DNA from: Novosphingobium endophyticum
GTDB taxonomy: Bacteria > Pseudomonadota > Alphaproteobacteria > Sphingomonadales > Sphingomonadaceae
Assembly (NCBI RefSeq): GCF_014640675.1
Contig: NZ_BMHK01000016.1
Location: forward strand, 1 to 64,000
Direction of reading: 5' to 3'
DNA length: 64,000 bases
Notes under the pieces: model-generated
Databases searched by the model: none
Seen by the model: the letters and a program-made list of their open reading frames with translations, nothing else
What the model was told of the DNA's origin: nothing
In this document: in pieces, positions 34,274 through 43,171 of the stretch
Numbering within the stretch: position 1 is the stretch's first letter
How the letters are laid out: the number at the start of each line of letters is the position of its first letter
Program-made: the position numbers and the translations under genes

Positions 34274-35380
34274 AAGCTGACCGTCACCCGCGCTGCCCGC
34301 GTCTTCCCGTTCCAGCGCCGACAGCGTAAGGCCCATCAGCCTTATCGGTTGGGGCAGGGGCATGAGCTCTTCCAGCAGCGTATGGCCGATGCGGCCGAAC
34401 TCCTCCTTCCCCGAAACGAAGTGGTGGACCGAGCGGGCACGTGTCAGGGTGCGAAAGTCCGCATAGCGCAGCTTTAGCGTCACCGTGCGGCCGCGCGCCT
34501 CGGCGCGCTCGATCCGTTCCCAGACGATGTCGACGATGTTGTCCATCGTCTGGCGCAGCGCCTCGGCGCCGGTGATGTCCTCGAAGAAGGTGCGCTCGCC
34601 GCCGACCGACTTGCGCGGGCGGTCCGCCCGTACCTGGCGCAGATCGACGCCCCGCGCGGCGCGGTAAAGGTATTCTGCGAAACTGCCGAAGTGCTGACGC
34701 AGGAACGACAGGTCCCTGGCGCGAAGATCCGCGCCGGTTTCAATCCCGAGGCGGGCCATCTTCTCGGCGCCGCGCGGCCCCACGCCGTGGAAGCGGCGCA
34801 CCGGCAGCGCGGCAACGAACGCCGCGCCCTCTCCGGGACGGATCACGCACAGCCCGTCGGGCTTGTTCTGGTCGCTGGCGAGCTTGGCGAGAAACTTGTT
34901 GTACGAAACGCCCGCGCTCGCGGTGAGGGCGGTTTTGGCCTTTATGCGGCGGCGAATCTCCTCGGCGATCCGCGTGGCCGATCCGATGCCTTTCAGATCC
35001 TCGGTAACATCGAGATAGGCTTCGTCGAGCGAAAGCGGTTCGACGTGGGGCGTAAATTCGAGGAATATCGCGCGGATCTGCTGGCTGACCGCGCGGTAGA
35101 CCTCAAAGCGTGGCTTGCGAAAGATCAGGTCCGGGCAGAGCCTCACCGCGCGCGAGGACGGCATGGCCGAACGCACGCCGAACGTGCGCGCCTCATAGCT
35201 GGCCGCAGCCACTACACCGCGTCCCGAGGAGCCCCCGACCGCCACTGGCTTGCCCCGCAGCGAAGGATCGTCGCGCTGTTCGACGCTGGCGAAGAAGGCG
35301 TCCATGTCGACATGGATCACCTTGCGCAGGCCGTCGGCCTCATCGTCCCGTTCCCTCGACTCTGCATCCCGCGATGGCAT
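34262..35380 (-). CDS. dinB: DNA polymerase IV (Y-family)
   Basis: A translesion polymerase of 372 residues. The catalytic carboxylates lie in VIHVDMDAFFASVEQR near 20-35 and in EPLSLDEAYLDVT near 110. The helix-hairpin-helix thumb and little-finger region follow. The C-terminus QLSLL matches the sliding-clamp binding motif QLxLF-type. An in-frame extension to 35476 has no plausible start context, so ATG 35380 was chosen. It diverges from the MFS gene. Confidence 0.95.
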   Translation of the reverse strand: MPSRDAESRERDDEADGLRKVIHVDMDAFFASVEQRDDPSLRGKPVAVGGSSGRGVVAAASYEARTFGVRSAMPSSRAVRLCPDLIFRKPRFEVYRAVSQQIRAIFLEFTPHVEPLSLDEAYLDVTEDLKGIGSATRIAEEIRRRIKAKTALTASAGVSYNKFLAKLASDQNKPDGLCVIRPGEGAAFVAALPVRRFHGVGPRGAEKMARLGIETGADLRARDLSFLRQHFGSFAEYLYRAARGVDLRQVRADRPRKSVGGERTFFEDITGAEALRQTMDNIVDIVWERIERAEARGRTVTLKLRYADFRTLTRARSVHHFVSGKEEFGRIGHTLLEELMPLPQPIRLMGLTLSALEREDAGSAGDGQLSLL

Positions 35381-35487
35381 GGGGCGACTATAGGACCCGA
35401 GGGGCGGGATGTGCCATTGCCCATGCCGGGCTGTAAACGCATAAATCGGCTGGTCACGCGGGCGCGCATGCTGCATTGCACACGGCG

Positions 35488-36762
35488 ATGTCCTCTCCCC
35501 AAAATACTCAGGAAAACTTTCCTCTCGGCGGTAAGGAATTCGTCGTGCTGCTGGCTTCCTTGCAGGCGCTTCAGGCGCTTGCCATCGACATCATGCTGCC
35601 GGCGCTGGGCGCGATCTCCGCTGATTTTGCAGTTTCGAATGCAAACGACCGTCAGCTCATCGTGGGGGTCTTTCTGATCAGCGCAGGACTCGGCTCGCTG
35701 GTGCCGGGGTCGCTCGCAGACCGCTTCGGGCGCAAGGCGGTAATTGTGTTTGCGCTTTGCGCCTACGTGGTGTTCTCGCTGGTCTGCGCGCTTGTTCCGG
35801 ACTTCACGCTGCTGTTGGTGGCGCGCGGGATGATGGGATTCTTCAGCGCCGCGCTGATGGTCCTGCCGATGACCGTCATGCGCGACCGCTTCGAAGGCGA
35901 CCAGATGGCGCGTACGCAGTCTCTGGTGGCGATGACCTTCATGATCGTGCCGATGATCGCGCCCATGCTAGGGCAGGCGATCCAGCTTGTCGCCGGCTGG
36001 CGCTGGATATTCGGAGTCATGGCGGTACTGGGAACGGCTGTCCTCATATGGACGCTGTTGCGCCTGCCGGAGACGTTGCACACCGACTTCCGGCAGGAGA
36101 TCCGGCCGCTTGTCGTAGCGCGTAACATGACCTCGGCGCTTCTTTTGCGCGAGGCGGTCGGCTACATCATGGGGGCCGCGCTGATCCAGGCGGCCCTGTT
36201 TGGTTACATCAACAGCGCGCAGCAGCTGGTGGGTGAGCACTTCGGCGCCGGCACGATGTTCCCGGCGGTGTTTGGCGGCATGGCGCTGGTCATGGCGAGC
36301 ACGAACTTCATCAATTCGCGCATCGTCGAGCGCTTCGGCGCCCGCCGCGTCTCGCAGACGGCGCTAATCGTCTACATTGTTGTCGCCGCGATCCATCTCG
36401 GAATTTCGATGGAAGGCAGCGAGACGTTATGGGTGTTCGTGCCGCTCATGACCATCGGGATGTGCATGATGTCTTTCATCGGCGCCAATTTCCAGGCGAT
36501 CAGCCTTCAGCCTTTCGCCCGTACCGCGGGAGCGGCAGCCTCGGTGGTATCGTTCCTGCGTCTGCTGGTGGGCGCCACGCTGGGTGCCCTCATCGGCCGG
36601 GCCTACGACGGGACCGCGGTACCGATCTTCGCGGCGATGACCGTGGCGGGCATCGTGGCGTTGGGCGGCGTTCTCTATTCGGAGCGAGGCCGGCTGTTCC
36701 GTCGTCTCAACTACCCTGCGGCCTACTACGCACCCGGTGATCGCCCCGAAGACGCGGGCTGA
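35488..36762 (+). CDS. Bcr/CflA-type MFS drug-resistance transporter
   Basis: A 12-helix proton-coupled exporter of the drug:H+ antiporter (DHA1) group, 424 residues. The loop 2-3 signature GSLADRFGRKAVI is near residue 75, and the N-terminal helix has the Bcr/CflA pattern ALAIDIMLPALGAIS. The family exports bicyclomycin, chloramphenicol and similar compounds; the substrate is unknown. No clear ribosome site precedes the ATG at 35488; an in-frame TTG at 35476 is possible. Confidence 0.92.
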   Translation: MSSPQNTQENFPLGGKEFVVLLASLQALQALAIDIMLPALGAISADFAVSNANDRQLIVGVFLISAGLGSLVPGSLADRFGRKAVIVFALCAYVVFSLVCALVPDFTLLLVARGMMGFFSAALMVLPMTVMRDRFEGDQMARTQSLVAMTFMIVPMIAPMLGQAIQLVAGWRWIFGVMAVLGTAVLIWTLLRLPETLHTDFRQEIRPLVVARNMTSALLLREAVGYIMGAALIQAALFGYINSAQQLVGEHFGAGTMFPAVFGGMALVMASTNFINSRIVERFGARRVSQTALIVYIVVAAIHLGISMEGSETLWVFVPLMTIGMCMMSFIGANFQAISLQPFARTAGAAASVVSFLRLLVGATLGALIGRAYDGTAVPIFAAMTVAGIVALGGVLYSERGRLFRRLNYPAAYYAPGDRPEDAG

Positions 36763-36770
36763 GACATGGG

Positions 36771-36923
36771 TCAGGGCGGCCCGCGCCGACCACGGAACAG
36801 CTGGACGAGCCCGACGATGATCGCAATCACCAGCAGGACGTGGATCAGCGCGCCGCTGACCTTGAACACGATCAGGCCGAGCAGCCAGAGCACGACCAAC
36901 ACGGCGGCGATCTTGAACAGCAT
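36771..36923 (-). CDS. 50-residue hydrophobic membrane protein (DUF5670/lmo0937-like)
   Basis: A small gene with a perfect GGAGGATATC ribosome site before ATG 36923. The peptide starts MLFKIAAVLVVLWLLGLIVF, continues through a second helix (ALIHVLLVIAIIVGLVQLF) and ends in RGRRGPP. This two-helix, about 50-residue layout matches the DUF5670/lmo0937 family of stress-associated membrane peptides found in many bacteria. Its stop is 9 bases past the convergent MFS stop. Confidence 0.85.
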   Translation of the reverse strand: MLFKIAAVLVVLWLLGLIVFKVSGALIHVLLVIAIIVGLVQLFRGRRGPP

Positions 36924-36953
36924 GATATCCTCCACGGCAGTTGTGCGGAAATC

Positions 36954-36978
36954 AACGCGTTAGCGCGCCGGTGGCTCC
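36954..36978 (-). promoter_or_regulatory. Candidate EcfG-type promoter for the 50-residue membrane protein
   Basis: On the minus strand GGAGC (36974-36978), 16 bases, then CGTT (36954-36957), one mismatch from GGAAC-N16-CGTT. The start codon is 31 bases downstream. It overlaps one copy of the tandem 10-base repeat. Confidence 0.4.
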
Positions 36979-36992
36979 AATAGGCTCCAATA
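36973..36992. repeat. Tandem 10-base direct repeat
   Basis: GGCTCCAATA occurs twice back to back (36973-36982 and 36983-36992). One copy supplies the candidate -35 element of the adjacent promoter, so the duplication offers a second -35 10 bases upstream. Confidence 0.6.
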
Positions 36993-37217
36993 TTGTTGAA
37001 TTCCCAGCAGGCCATCGCACGCAAGAGGCAGGCGACGGCAAACGCTGTTCTGTGCCCTTGTTGCCTTCGATGCTGCCTGACAATGTCGCGCTTGCGACCG
37101 CGAATCGCCCTTTAGCGCATCGTGTTGTGGCCCTTCGGGTTCGATCCGCGAGATGCCGGAAGATAGGCCGGTGCGATAGCGGATCGGTCGGGCGTGATAA
37201 TAAAATAATGCTACGAT

Positions 37218-37231
37218 CCCGCACTCGCGGG
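37218..37231 (-). terminator. Candidate terminator of the carotenoid operon
   Basis: CCCGC and GCGGG form a 5-bp GC hairpin with a 4-base loop about 18 bases past the crtB stop. On the minus strand it is followed, after 9 bases, by TTATTTTATTATC. The gap before the T-rich run weakens the call. Confidence 0.4.
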
Positions 37232-37248
37232 GGCTTGCGACGATGTCG

Positions 37249-38223
37249 TCAAGTACGGGCGAGTGCGGCCAATTCGCGGCGTGACAAGGAGGGGCGCGGA
37301 GCCGGATCGGGTCCGCGCCTCGCCTGCCGGAATGCTTCGATCACCAGCTTCGCCTTGCGTGCGCGGCTCGTGTGGACGCGGTGGTCCCACGCGTGGGCGC
37401 CAAGCGCTTCCACCTGGCTTGCGATATCGCCGTAGATGTTCGCCGCCGCCAGCACGGCCCAGCGTTGGCGGAACGCGAGGCGCGCGGCGCCGAGCCGGGC
37501 CGAGGCTTCGTATGTGCGCGCCAGTTCGCAGGCCCGCCTGACCAGAGGCACCAGGGCATGACGGTAATGGGGCTTGGTCACTTCGCCGGGCGGGATGTCT
37601 GCCTCGACCAGCCATTCGACGGGCAGGTAGCAGCGTCCTGCGGCGTCGTCCTCCCATACGTCGCGGACGATATTGGCAAGCTGAAAGGCGATGCCGAGAT
37701 CGCATGCCCGGTCCAGCGTGTCCTCGTCCCCGGCGGGAATGCCCATGATGGCGGCCATCATCACGCCCACTGCTCCGGCCACGTGATAGCAGTAGCGCAG
37801 CATGTCCGCTTCCGTGCGGGGGCGCCATTCGGCGGCATCGAGGGCGAAGCCGGCCAGCACGTCTTCGACCATCGGCGTCGTCAACGGCGCCTCCTGCATC
37901 AGGACGCCGAGGGCGTCAAAGGAAGGAGAGTCGGTCTCCTCCCCGGCCATGGCACGATGGGTAAGCGTCCGGATCGTCGCCAGGCGCGTTTCGGGGGGGA
38001 GGCGGGTTTCGGCCTGGCCGAGGGAAGCAGGACCGCCATGGTCCTGCTCGTCGGCGATGTCGTCGCAGGCCCGACACCAGGCGTAGAGCAGCCACACCCG
38101 TTCGCGCGTCGTGCGGTCGAACAGGCGGCTGGCGGCGGCGAAGCTCTTCGAACCGCGCCGGATTGAGAGGTGGGCCGCAGCGACGAGTTGTGAACGATCG
38201 ACCGCCGCCAGAGCCCCCTCCAT
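37249..38223 (-). CDS. crtB: Phytoene synthase
   Basis: Condenses two geranylgeranyl diphosphates into phytoene, the first carotenoid-specific step. The first Asp-rich motif is in WCRACDDIADEQD and the second in LANIVRDVWEDD, with ARLGAARLAF in the C-terminal half. The start was set at ATG 38223 (324 residues); a GTG at 38262 would add 13 residues, and neither has a clear ribosome site. It is the last gene of crtY-crtI-LOG-crtB. Confidence 0.95.
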   Translation of the reverse strand: MEGALAAVDRSQLVAAAHLSIRRGSKSFAAASRLFDRTTRERVWLLYAWCRACDDIADEQDHGGPASLGQAETRLPPETRLATIRTLTHRAMAGEETDSPSFDALGVLMQEAPLTTPMVEDVLAGFALDAAEWRPRTEADMLRYCYHVAGAVGVMMAAIMGIPAGDEDTLDRACDLGIAFQLANIVRDVWEDDAAGRCYLPVEWLVEADIPPGEVTKPHYRHALVPLVRRACELARTYEASARLGAARLAFRQRWAVLAAANIYGDIASQVEALGAHAWDHRVHTSRARKAKLVIEAFRQARRGPDPAPRPSLSRRELAALART

Positions 38224-38268
38224 TTCAGAGGGGCGGGGTAAGCGCACAGTAGCCTTTCGCACCGCCGG

Positions 38269-38850
38269 TCACAGCGTATCCGGCGCCATTCCGACGATCG
38301 GCATGACCGGTTCATGCGCGCGCATGCGCGTGAGCAGGAGGTCGAGTTCGGTTTCCGCCATGATGATGCTCTGGTGGGCGGGGCGCACGAAACCCACTTC
38401 GGCCATATGAAGATTGAACGCGAGCAGGCCATCGTAGAAACCGAAGGCATTGAGCACGCCGATCGGCTTGGCGTGATAGCCCAGTTGCGCCCAGCTGACC
38501 GCTTCCCACAGCTCGTCCATGGTGCCGACGCCGCCGGGCAGGATCAGGAAACCGTCCGCATAGCGGGTGAAGGCGGCCTTGCGCTCATGCATGGTGTCGA
38601 CGATGTGCAGGTCGGTGCAATCGTGGTTGGCGACCTCGTCGCGGACGAGGGCTTCGGGGATGACGCCGATTACCTCGCCGCCGGCCAGCAGCGCGGAGGC
38701 CGCGAGCGCGCCCATCAGGCCGAGCCGTCCGCCCCCATAAACGATGCCGATGCCTTCGCGCGCCAGGGCGGCGCCCACATCGCGCGCGAGATCGATGTAG
38801 CGCGGATCGGCAGGTGTTGCGGAGCCGCAGTAGACGGCAAGGCGCTTCAT
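38269..38850 (-). CDS. LOG-family nucleoside 5'-monophosphate phosphoribohydrolase
   Basis: A 193-residue Rossmann-fold protein. MKRLAVYCGSA and GIGIVYGGGRLGLMGALA lie in the first third, and the diagnostic LPGGVGTMDELWE near 110 forms the active site. LOG enzymes cleave ribose-5-phosphate from AMP or cytokinin nucleotides. Here the gene sits inside the carotenoid operon, 54 bases after crtI and 45 bases before crtB, with all four genes on one strand. A role in pigment synthesis is not established. Confidence 0.93.
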   Translation of the reverse strand: MKRLAVYCGSATPADPRYIDLARDVGAALAREGIGIVYGGGRLGLMGALAASALLAGGEVIGVIPEALVRDEVANHDCTDLHIVDTMHERKAAFTRYADGFLILPGGVGTMDELWEAVSWAQLGYHAKPIGVLNAFGFYDGLLAFNLHMAEVGFVRPAHQSIIMAETELDLLLTRMRAHEPVMPIVGMAPDTL

Positions 38851-38904
38851 GTCAGTTGAAAACCTTCGGTTGCGCGGGAACACTTGGGCCGGAGGGCGAG
38901 GGCG

Positions 38905-40383
38905 TCAACGCAGTTCCTCCAGCATGAGCTTCGCGGTCGCCTTGGCCGAGCCGACGACGCCGGGAATCCCCGCGCCCGGATGCGTGCCGGCGCCGACGAG
39001 ATAGAAGTTCCTGAGCTGATCGTCGCGGTTGTGGCCGCGAAACCAGGCGCTTTGCGTCAGGATCGGTTCCAGGCTGAAGGCGCTGCCGTGAAAGGCGGAA
39101 AGGTCGGCCTCGAAATCCGTGGGAGCATAGTGGAATCTGGTCACTATGCGGTCGTAGATGTCCGGAATCAGGCGCCGCCCCACTTCGTCAAGGACACGGC
39201 GTTCGAGCTCCGGGCCGACCTCGTTCCAGTCGATCGGCAGCTTGCCCATGTGGGCTACGGGAATGAGCGCGTAGAACGTGCTCTTGCCCGGCGGCGCCAT
39301 CGACGGGTCGGTAACGGTCGGGTGGTGCAGGTAGATCGAGAAATCGCGCGGCAGGACGCCGTGTTCGAAGATATCGTCGAGCAGCTCCTTGTAGCGCGGG
39401 CCGAACAGGATCGTATGGTGGGGAATGCCCGGCCAGGCCCCTTCCAGCCCGAAGTGGACGACGAACAGGCTGGGCGAGAAGCGCTTTGCCGCCAGCTTCT
39501 TCGCCATGGTCTTGCCGCGCATGGAGCCCGAAAGCAGTTCGCGATACGTATGGACGATGTCGCCGTTGGAAGCGATCGCGTCGAAGCGTTCCTTCCACCC
39601 GCTTTCGCATTCGACCTCGGTGACGTGGTCGCCCAGCGTGTGAATCTGCGCGACCTTGTCGGAAAGCCGCAAGGTGCCGCCCAGTCGCTCGAACAGGGCG
39701 GCCATGGCTTGCGCCAGCCTGTTGGTGCCGCCCTTCGTCCACCAGACGCCGCCGTCCTTCTCCAGCTTGTGGATCAGGGCGTAGATCGCGCTGGTCGTCA
39801 TCGGATTTCCGCCCACCAGCAGGGTATGGAACGAAAACGCCTGGCGCAGGTGCTCGTCCTTCACATAAGTCGAAACTATGGAATAGACCGAGCGCCACGC
39901 CTGATAGCGGGCCAGGGCCGGCGCGGCCTTCACCATGCTGGAAAAGTTGAGGAAAGCCTCGTGCCCCAGCTTGACGTACCCTTCCTGATAGACGCCGGCG
40001 GCGTAACGCAGGAATTCCTCGTAACCGCCCAGGTCGTGGGGCGAAAGCCGCGCGATCTCGCGTCGCAGGGCCACTTCGTCGTTCGAATAGTCGAAAACCG
40101 TGCCGTCCGGCCAGTTGAGCCGGTAGAACGGCGAGACCGGCATCAGTTCGACATCGTCGGCCATGTCGTGGCCCGAAAGCCCCCAGAGCTCGCGCAGGCA
40201 CTCCGGGTCGGTGATGACGGTGGGGCCGGCATCGAAGGTGAAGCCTTCGCGTTCCCAAGCATAGGCACGTCCGCCCACCTTGTCGCGGGCCTCGACGATC
40301 GTCGTCTCGATCCCGGCGCTTTGCAGGCGCAAGGCAAGGGCGAGCCCGCCGAAACCCGCGCCGATCACGCAGGCTTTCTTCAT
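38905..40383 (-). CDS. crtI: Phytoene desaturase
   Basis: A flavoprotein that converts phytoene to lycopene in several desaturation steps. The N-terminal dinucleotide-binding motif KKACVIGAGFGGLALALRL leads to EARDKVGGRAYAWEREGF, and the C-terminal FAD motif ends in LVGAGTHPGAGIPGVVGSA. Length 492 residues is standard for bacterial CrtI. Its ATG overlaps the crtY stop (ATGA), so the two are coupled. Confidence 0.97.
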   Translation of the reverse strand: MKKACVIGAGFGGLALALRLQSAGIETTIVEARDKVGGRAYAWEREGFTFDAGPTVITDPECLRELWGLSGHDMADDVELMPVSPFYRLNWPDGTVFDYSNDEVALRREIARLSPHDLGGYEEFLRYAAGVYQEGYVKLGHEAFLNFSSMVKAAPALARYQAWRSVYSIVSTYVKDEHLRQAFSFHTLLVGGNPMTTSAIYALIHKLEKDGGVWWTKGGTNRLAQAMAALFERLGGTLRLSDKVAQIHTLGDHVTEVECESGWKERFDAIASNGDIVHTYRELLSGSMRGKTMAKKLAAKRFSPSLFVVHFGLEGAWPGIPHHTILFGPRYKELLDDIFEHGVLPRDFSIYLHHPTVTDPSMAPPGKSTFYALIPVAHMGKLPIDWNEVGPELERRVLDEVGRRLIPDIYDRIVTRFHYAPTDFEADLSAFHGSAFSLEPILTQSAWFRGHNRDDQLRNFYLVGAGTHPGAGIPGVVGSAKATAKLMLEELR

Positions 40384-41579
40384 ACATGGCTCCCGGGCGG
40401 GGCGCCGAGGTCGGCAAGCGGTCTCCCGCGCCCCGCCAGGCTGGCGAGCGCAGCGCCGACCGGCACCGGCGGCTTGCCCGCCAGCACGCGCGCCATGTCC
40501 AGCGGCGTGGATCTGCCGGCATAGAACCGTTCGATCAGGCTTTCCGGCAGGCCGTAGAAGCGCGCGAGCACGCGCCAGCGCTCATGCGGCCGCGCCGCGC
40601 CAAAAAGCATGCGCGTCAACATCCGGTAGAAGCGCCCCTTGCGCCAGTGCTGTGCTGCCCATGCATGACTGACCTTTCCTAGGCGCTCGTCGCAAGGATT
40701 GTCGAGCGCCGCGAGATGCATGGCGAATTTTAAAGCATCGGGAAAGGAATACGAGGTCAACGGGTGGACAAGGGCGGCGCGTACCCCCGCGCGGGGCAGG
40801 CCGTTGTCGCTCGCCTTCCAGAAAGCATCGAAAATTCCTTGTGCAATCACCGGAAGTACGCCGGTTTCCTCATAGATCACTTCGTCGACCCGCCAGCCCC
40901 GGTGCGCGGCGTAGTCCGCGATCCGGCGGCGCAGGGCAGGCAGGTCCAGCGCCGGGCCATCGGCGTAGTAGGTGTCCTCCACGAAGACCTCCCGCTCGGA
41001 GAAGGGAAGGCAATATACAAAGCGATAGCCGTCGATCTGTTCCACGCGCGCGTCCATCACGATCGGGTGCTTGAGGCCGTGGGGCGCGGCGGTGCGCAGC
41101 GTTTGCCCCATGAACTTCTGCCAGCCGCCCGCCATGTGCGGCAGGCGGGATGCGCCCCGCGCGTCGATCACGGCGTCGGCCGCGATCGTCGTGCCGTCGG
41201 CAAGCGTGACCTCCTTCGGCGTGGCCTCGAGCACCTCGCTGCCGGTGAGCACGGTGCCAGCCGGCAGCGACGCGCGGACGACGGCGTCCAGCCGCTCGCT
41301 CGTCACGCTGTGATAGGCCGAGGCAAGGTCGCGCGAACGGCCGGGGAAATGCACCGAATAGCCCTGCCAGCGCGCTGTCACCAACGGTTCCACGAAAGCG
41401 CGGTGCTCCGGCGCGATATCGCTCGCGAAGAAGGACCAGACATGCGCGCCGCCCAGTTGCTCCTCCCGCTCGATGAGCAATACCCGCAGGTCAGGCCGCC
41501 TTGCCGCCAGGGCGAGGGCGATAAGTCCCCCGGCAAGGCCGCCGCCCAGGATCGCCAGATTGCACGAGAATGGTCGCAT
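40380..41579 (-). CDS. crtY: Lycopene beta-cyclase
   Basis: Closes both ends of lycopene to give beta-carotene. The N-terminal dinucleotide motif is LAILGGGLAGGLIALALA, IEREEQLGGAHVWSFF follows, and the conserved SERLDAVV and FVEDTYYADG stretches of CrtY are present. The start ATG is at 41579 (399 residues). It is the first gene of the carotenoid operon. No hydroxylase or ketolase lies in the window, so later steps must be encoded elsewhere. Confidence 0.96.
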   Translation of the reverse strand: MRPFSCNLAILGGGLAGGLIALALAARRPDLRVLLIEREEQLGGAHVWSFFASDIAPEHRAFVEPLVTARWQGYSVHFPGRSRDLASAYHSVTSERLDAVVRASLPAGTVLTGSEVLEATPKEVTLADGTTIAADAVIDARGASRLPHMAGGWQKFMGQTLRTAAPHGLKHPIVMDARVEQIDGYRFVYCLPFSEREVFVEDTYYADGPALDLPALRRRIADYAAHRGWRVDEVIYEETGVLPVIAQGIFDAFWKASDNGLPRAGVRAALVHPLTSYSFPDALKFAMHLAALDNPCDERLGKVSHAWAAQHWRKGRFYRMLTRMLFGAARPHERWRVLARFYGLPESLIERFYAGRSTPLDMARVLAGKPPVPVGAALASLAGRGRPLADLGAPPGSHV

Positions 41580-41653
41580 CGTTGTCACGTTTAGGAATGC
41601 CCCGGGGTTACTGCAACTTGGCATGGTGCCTGCTTTACGGCATGTTCGGGCCG

Positions 41654-42193
41654 ATGAACGACGATCTGACCGTCTGTGACGCTTCGCTGGACGATGCTGC
41701 GGCCATAGCCGGGATCTATGCACACTATGTGCTCAATAGCACTGCAACCTTTGAAACCGAACCGCCCGACGAATGCGAAATGGCACGCCGGATCCGCGAT
41801 ACCATAGATGCGGGGTACCCTTTCCTGATCGTGCACGATGCGGGCGGGCGCGTGATCGGTTTCGGTTACGGACACCGCTACGGGCCGCGCAACGGCTACC
41901 GCTACAGTGTCGAAACGACGATCTACGTGGGCGCCGATAGTCTGGGACGCGGAATCGGCGGCCGCGTGCTGTCCTCGCTGGTCGAGGAGTGCGAGAAGCG
42001 CGGTTATCGTCAGGCCTTCGCGGTAATCGCCGCGAGCGAGCCGGCTTCGGTTGTCCTTCATGCCCGCGCCGGTTACCGGCCGGTCGGGACACTGTCTGGT
42101 GCCGGTTGGAAGCACGACCAGTGGGTCGACATCTTCCTGATGCAGCGGCAGCTTGGCGACGGCAAGGACAGCCTGCCCGAAGACGGGGCATAG
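41654..42193 (+). CDS. GNAT N-acetyltransferase (phosphinothricin acetyltransferase-like)
   Basis: A 179-residue acetyl-CoA-dependent acetyltransferase. IAGIYAHYVLNSTATFETEPP near 18-38 and the acetyl-CoA loop SLGRGIGGRVLSSL near 96-109 match the Pat/Bar-type subgroup that acetylates phosphinothricin or methionine sulfoximine. The substrate here is unproven. It is divergent from crtY with a 74-base gap. The start ATG at 41654 has no strong ribosome site. Confidence 0.88.
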   Translation: MNDDLTVCDASLDDAAAIAGIYAHYVLNSTATFETEPPDECEMARRIRDTIDAGYPFLIVHDAGGRVIGFGYGHRYGPRNGYRYSVETTIYVGADSLGRGIGGRVLSSLVEECEKRGYRQAFAVIAASEPASVVLHARAGYRPVGTLSGAGWKHDQWVDIFLMQRQLGDGKDSLPEDGA

Positions 42194-42267
42194 CCGCGGC
42201 CGGACGGGATAGCATGCAACGTCCCTCCTCGCGGTACGTTGTCGACGCCATACGGGAGGAAAGATTC

Positions 42268-43113
42268 ATGCGACATTTTCCCGGCCTCGCAGCTCTTGTC
42301 CTGGCGTTCGGAATGTCCGGCGCCCCGGCCCTTGCGTCGGAAGCGGACGGTAAAAGCGTGCTCGATGGAGATTATATTACTGTCGGCGCCGGGGCCATCT
42401 ATGGGCCCAGCTATGACGGCTCGGACGACTATGTCGTCTCACCGATACCGATCGTGCGCGGCAGTTTCCGCGGTATAGCCATATCTCCGCGCCCGGCGGG
42501 GGTCGCGCTGGACTTCATTCCCGACGCGAAGGACGCCCGTTTCGGCTTCCAGCTGGGGCCGGTGGCGACAATCTCGCGCAACCGGGCGGTGCGTATCGAG
42601 GATCCGGTCGTCCGCGCCGCAGGCAAGCTCGACACCGCCGTCGAATTGGGTGTGAGCGGCGGCGTAAGCGCCTATCAGGTGCTCAATGCCTACGATGCAC
42701 TGACGCTTTCCGGCGACGTGCAGTGGGACGTGGCGGGAGCCCACAAGGGCATGATCTGGTCGCCGTCGATTTCCTATGCGACGCCGGTGAGCAAGGCGCT
42801 TCTGGTCACGCTGCTCGCCAGCGCTCGCCACGTCGACGACGATTACGCCCGCTACTATTATTCGGTTACGCCGGCTCAGTCGGCCGCCAGCGGACTGCCC
42901 GAATACCAGGCCGAGGGCGGATGGGACAGTGTCACTGGCGGTGTGCTGATCGGCTGGGACCTGTCCGGTGACCTGCGCGACGGCGGCCTCGCGCTGTTCA
43001 CTCTCGCCAGCTACTCGCGCATGCTGAACGACGCCAGCGAGACGCCCTATACCGCCCTGCGCGGCGACGCCGACCAGTGGCTGATCGGCGGCGGCCTGGC
43101 CTATACGTTCTGA
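42268..43113 (+). CDS. MipA/OmpV-family outer membrane protein
   Basis: A 281-residue beta-barrel with a cleavable signal peptide (PGLAALVLAFGMSGAPALAS). VGAGAIYGPSYDGSDDYVVSP near 38-58 is the family's opening strand pattern. Alternating aromatic strands run to the C-terminal LIGGGLAYTF, which ends in the Phe required for outer-membrane assembly. MipA scaffolds murein enzymes in E. coli; OmpV is a porin-like adhesin. The ribosome site is GGGAGGAAAG. It converges with typA. Confidence 0.9.
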   Translation: MRHFPGLAALVLAFGMSGAPALASEADGKSVLDGDYITVGAGAIYGPSYDGSDDYVVSPIPIVRGSFRGIAISPRPAGVALDFIPDAKDARFGFQLGPVATISRNRAVRIEDPVVRAAGKLDTAVELGVSGGVSAYQVLNAYDALTLSGDVQWDVAGAHKGMIWSPSISYATPVSKALLVTLLASARHVDDDYARYYYSVTPAQSAASGLPEYQAEGGWDSVTGGVLIGWDLSGDLRDGGLALFTLASYSRMLNDASETPYTALRGDADQWLIGGGLAYTF

Positions 43114-43171
43114 GCGGGTCGGGAAGGACGGCTGCGGAAAACGCCGGGTTTTACCGCGCGCCGCGTCCCGG

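Larger units (their letters stand above)
36924..37248. other. Intergenic region with a tandem repeat, promoter and crt terminator
   Basis: This 325-base gap holds the 50-residue protein's upstream region, a tandem 10-base repeat and the end of the crt operon. I see no coding frame. An AT-rich block at 37195-37212 lies just past the crt hairpin. Confidence 0.5.

Noticed and set aside
36766-36963. 65-codon plus-strand ORF over the 50-residue membrane gene
   Set aside because: The minus-strand gene has a perfect ribosome site and a clear two-helix peptide; the plus frame is Thr/Ser/Ile-rich with no ribosome site.
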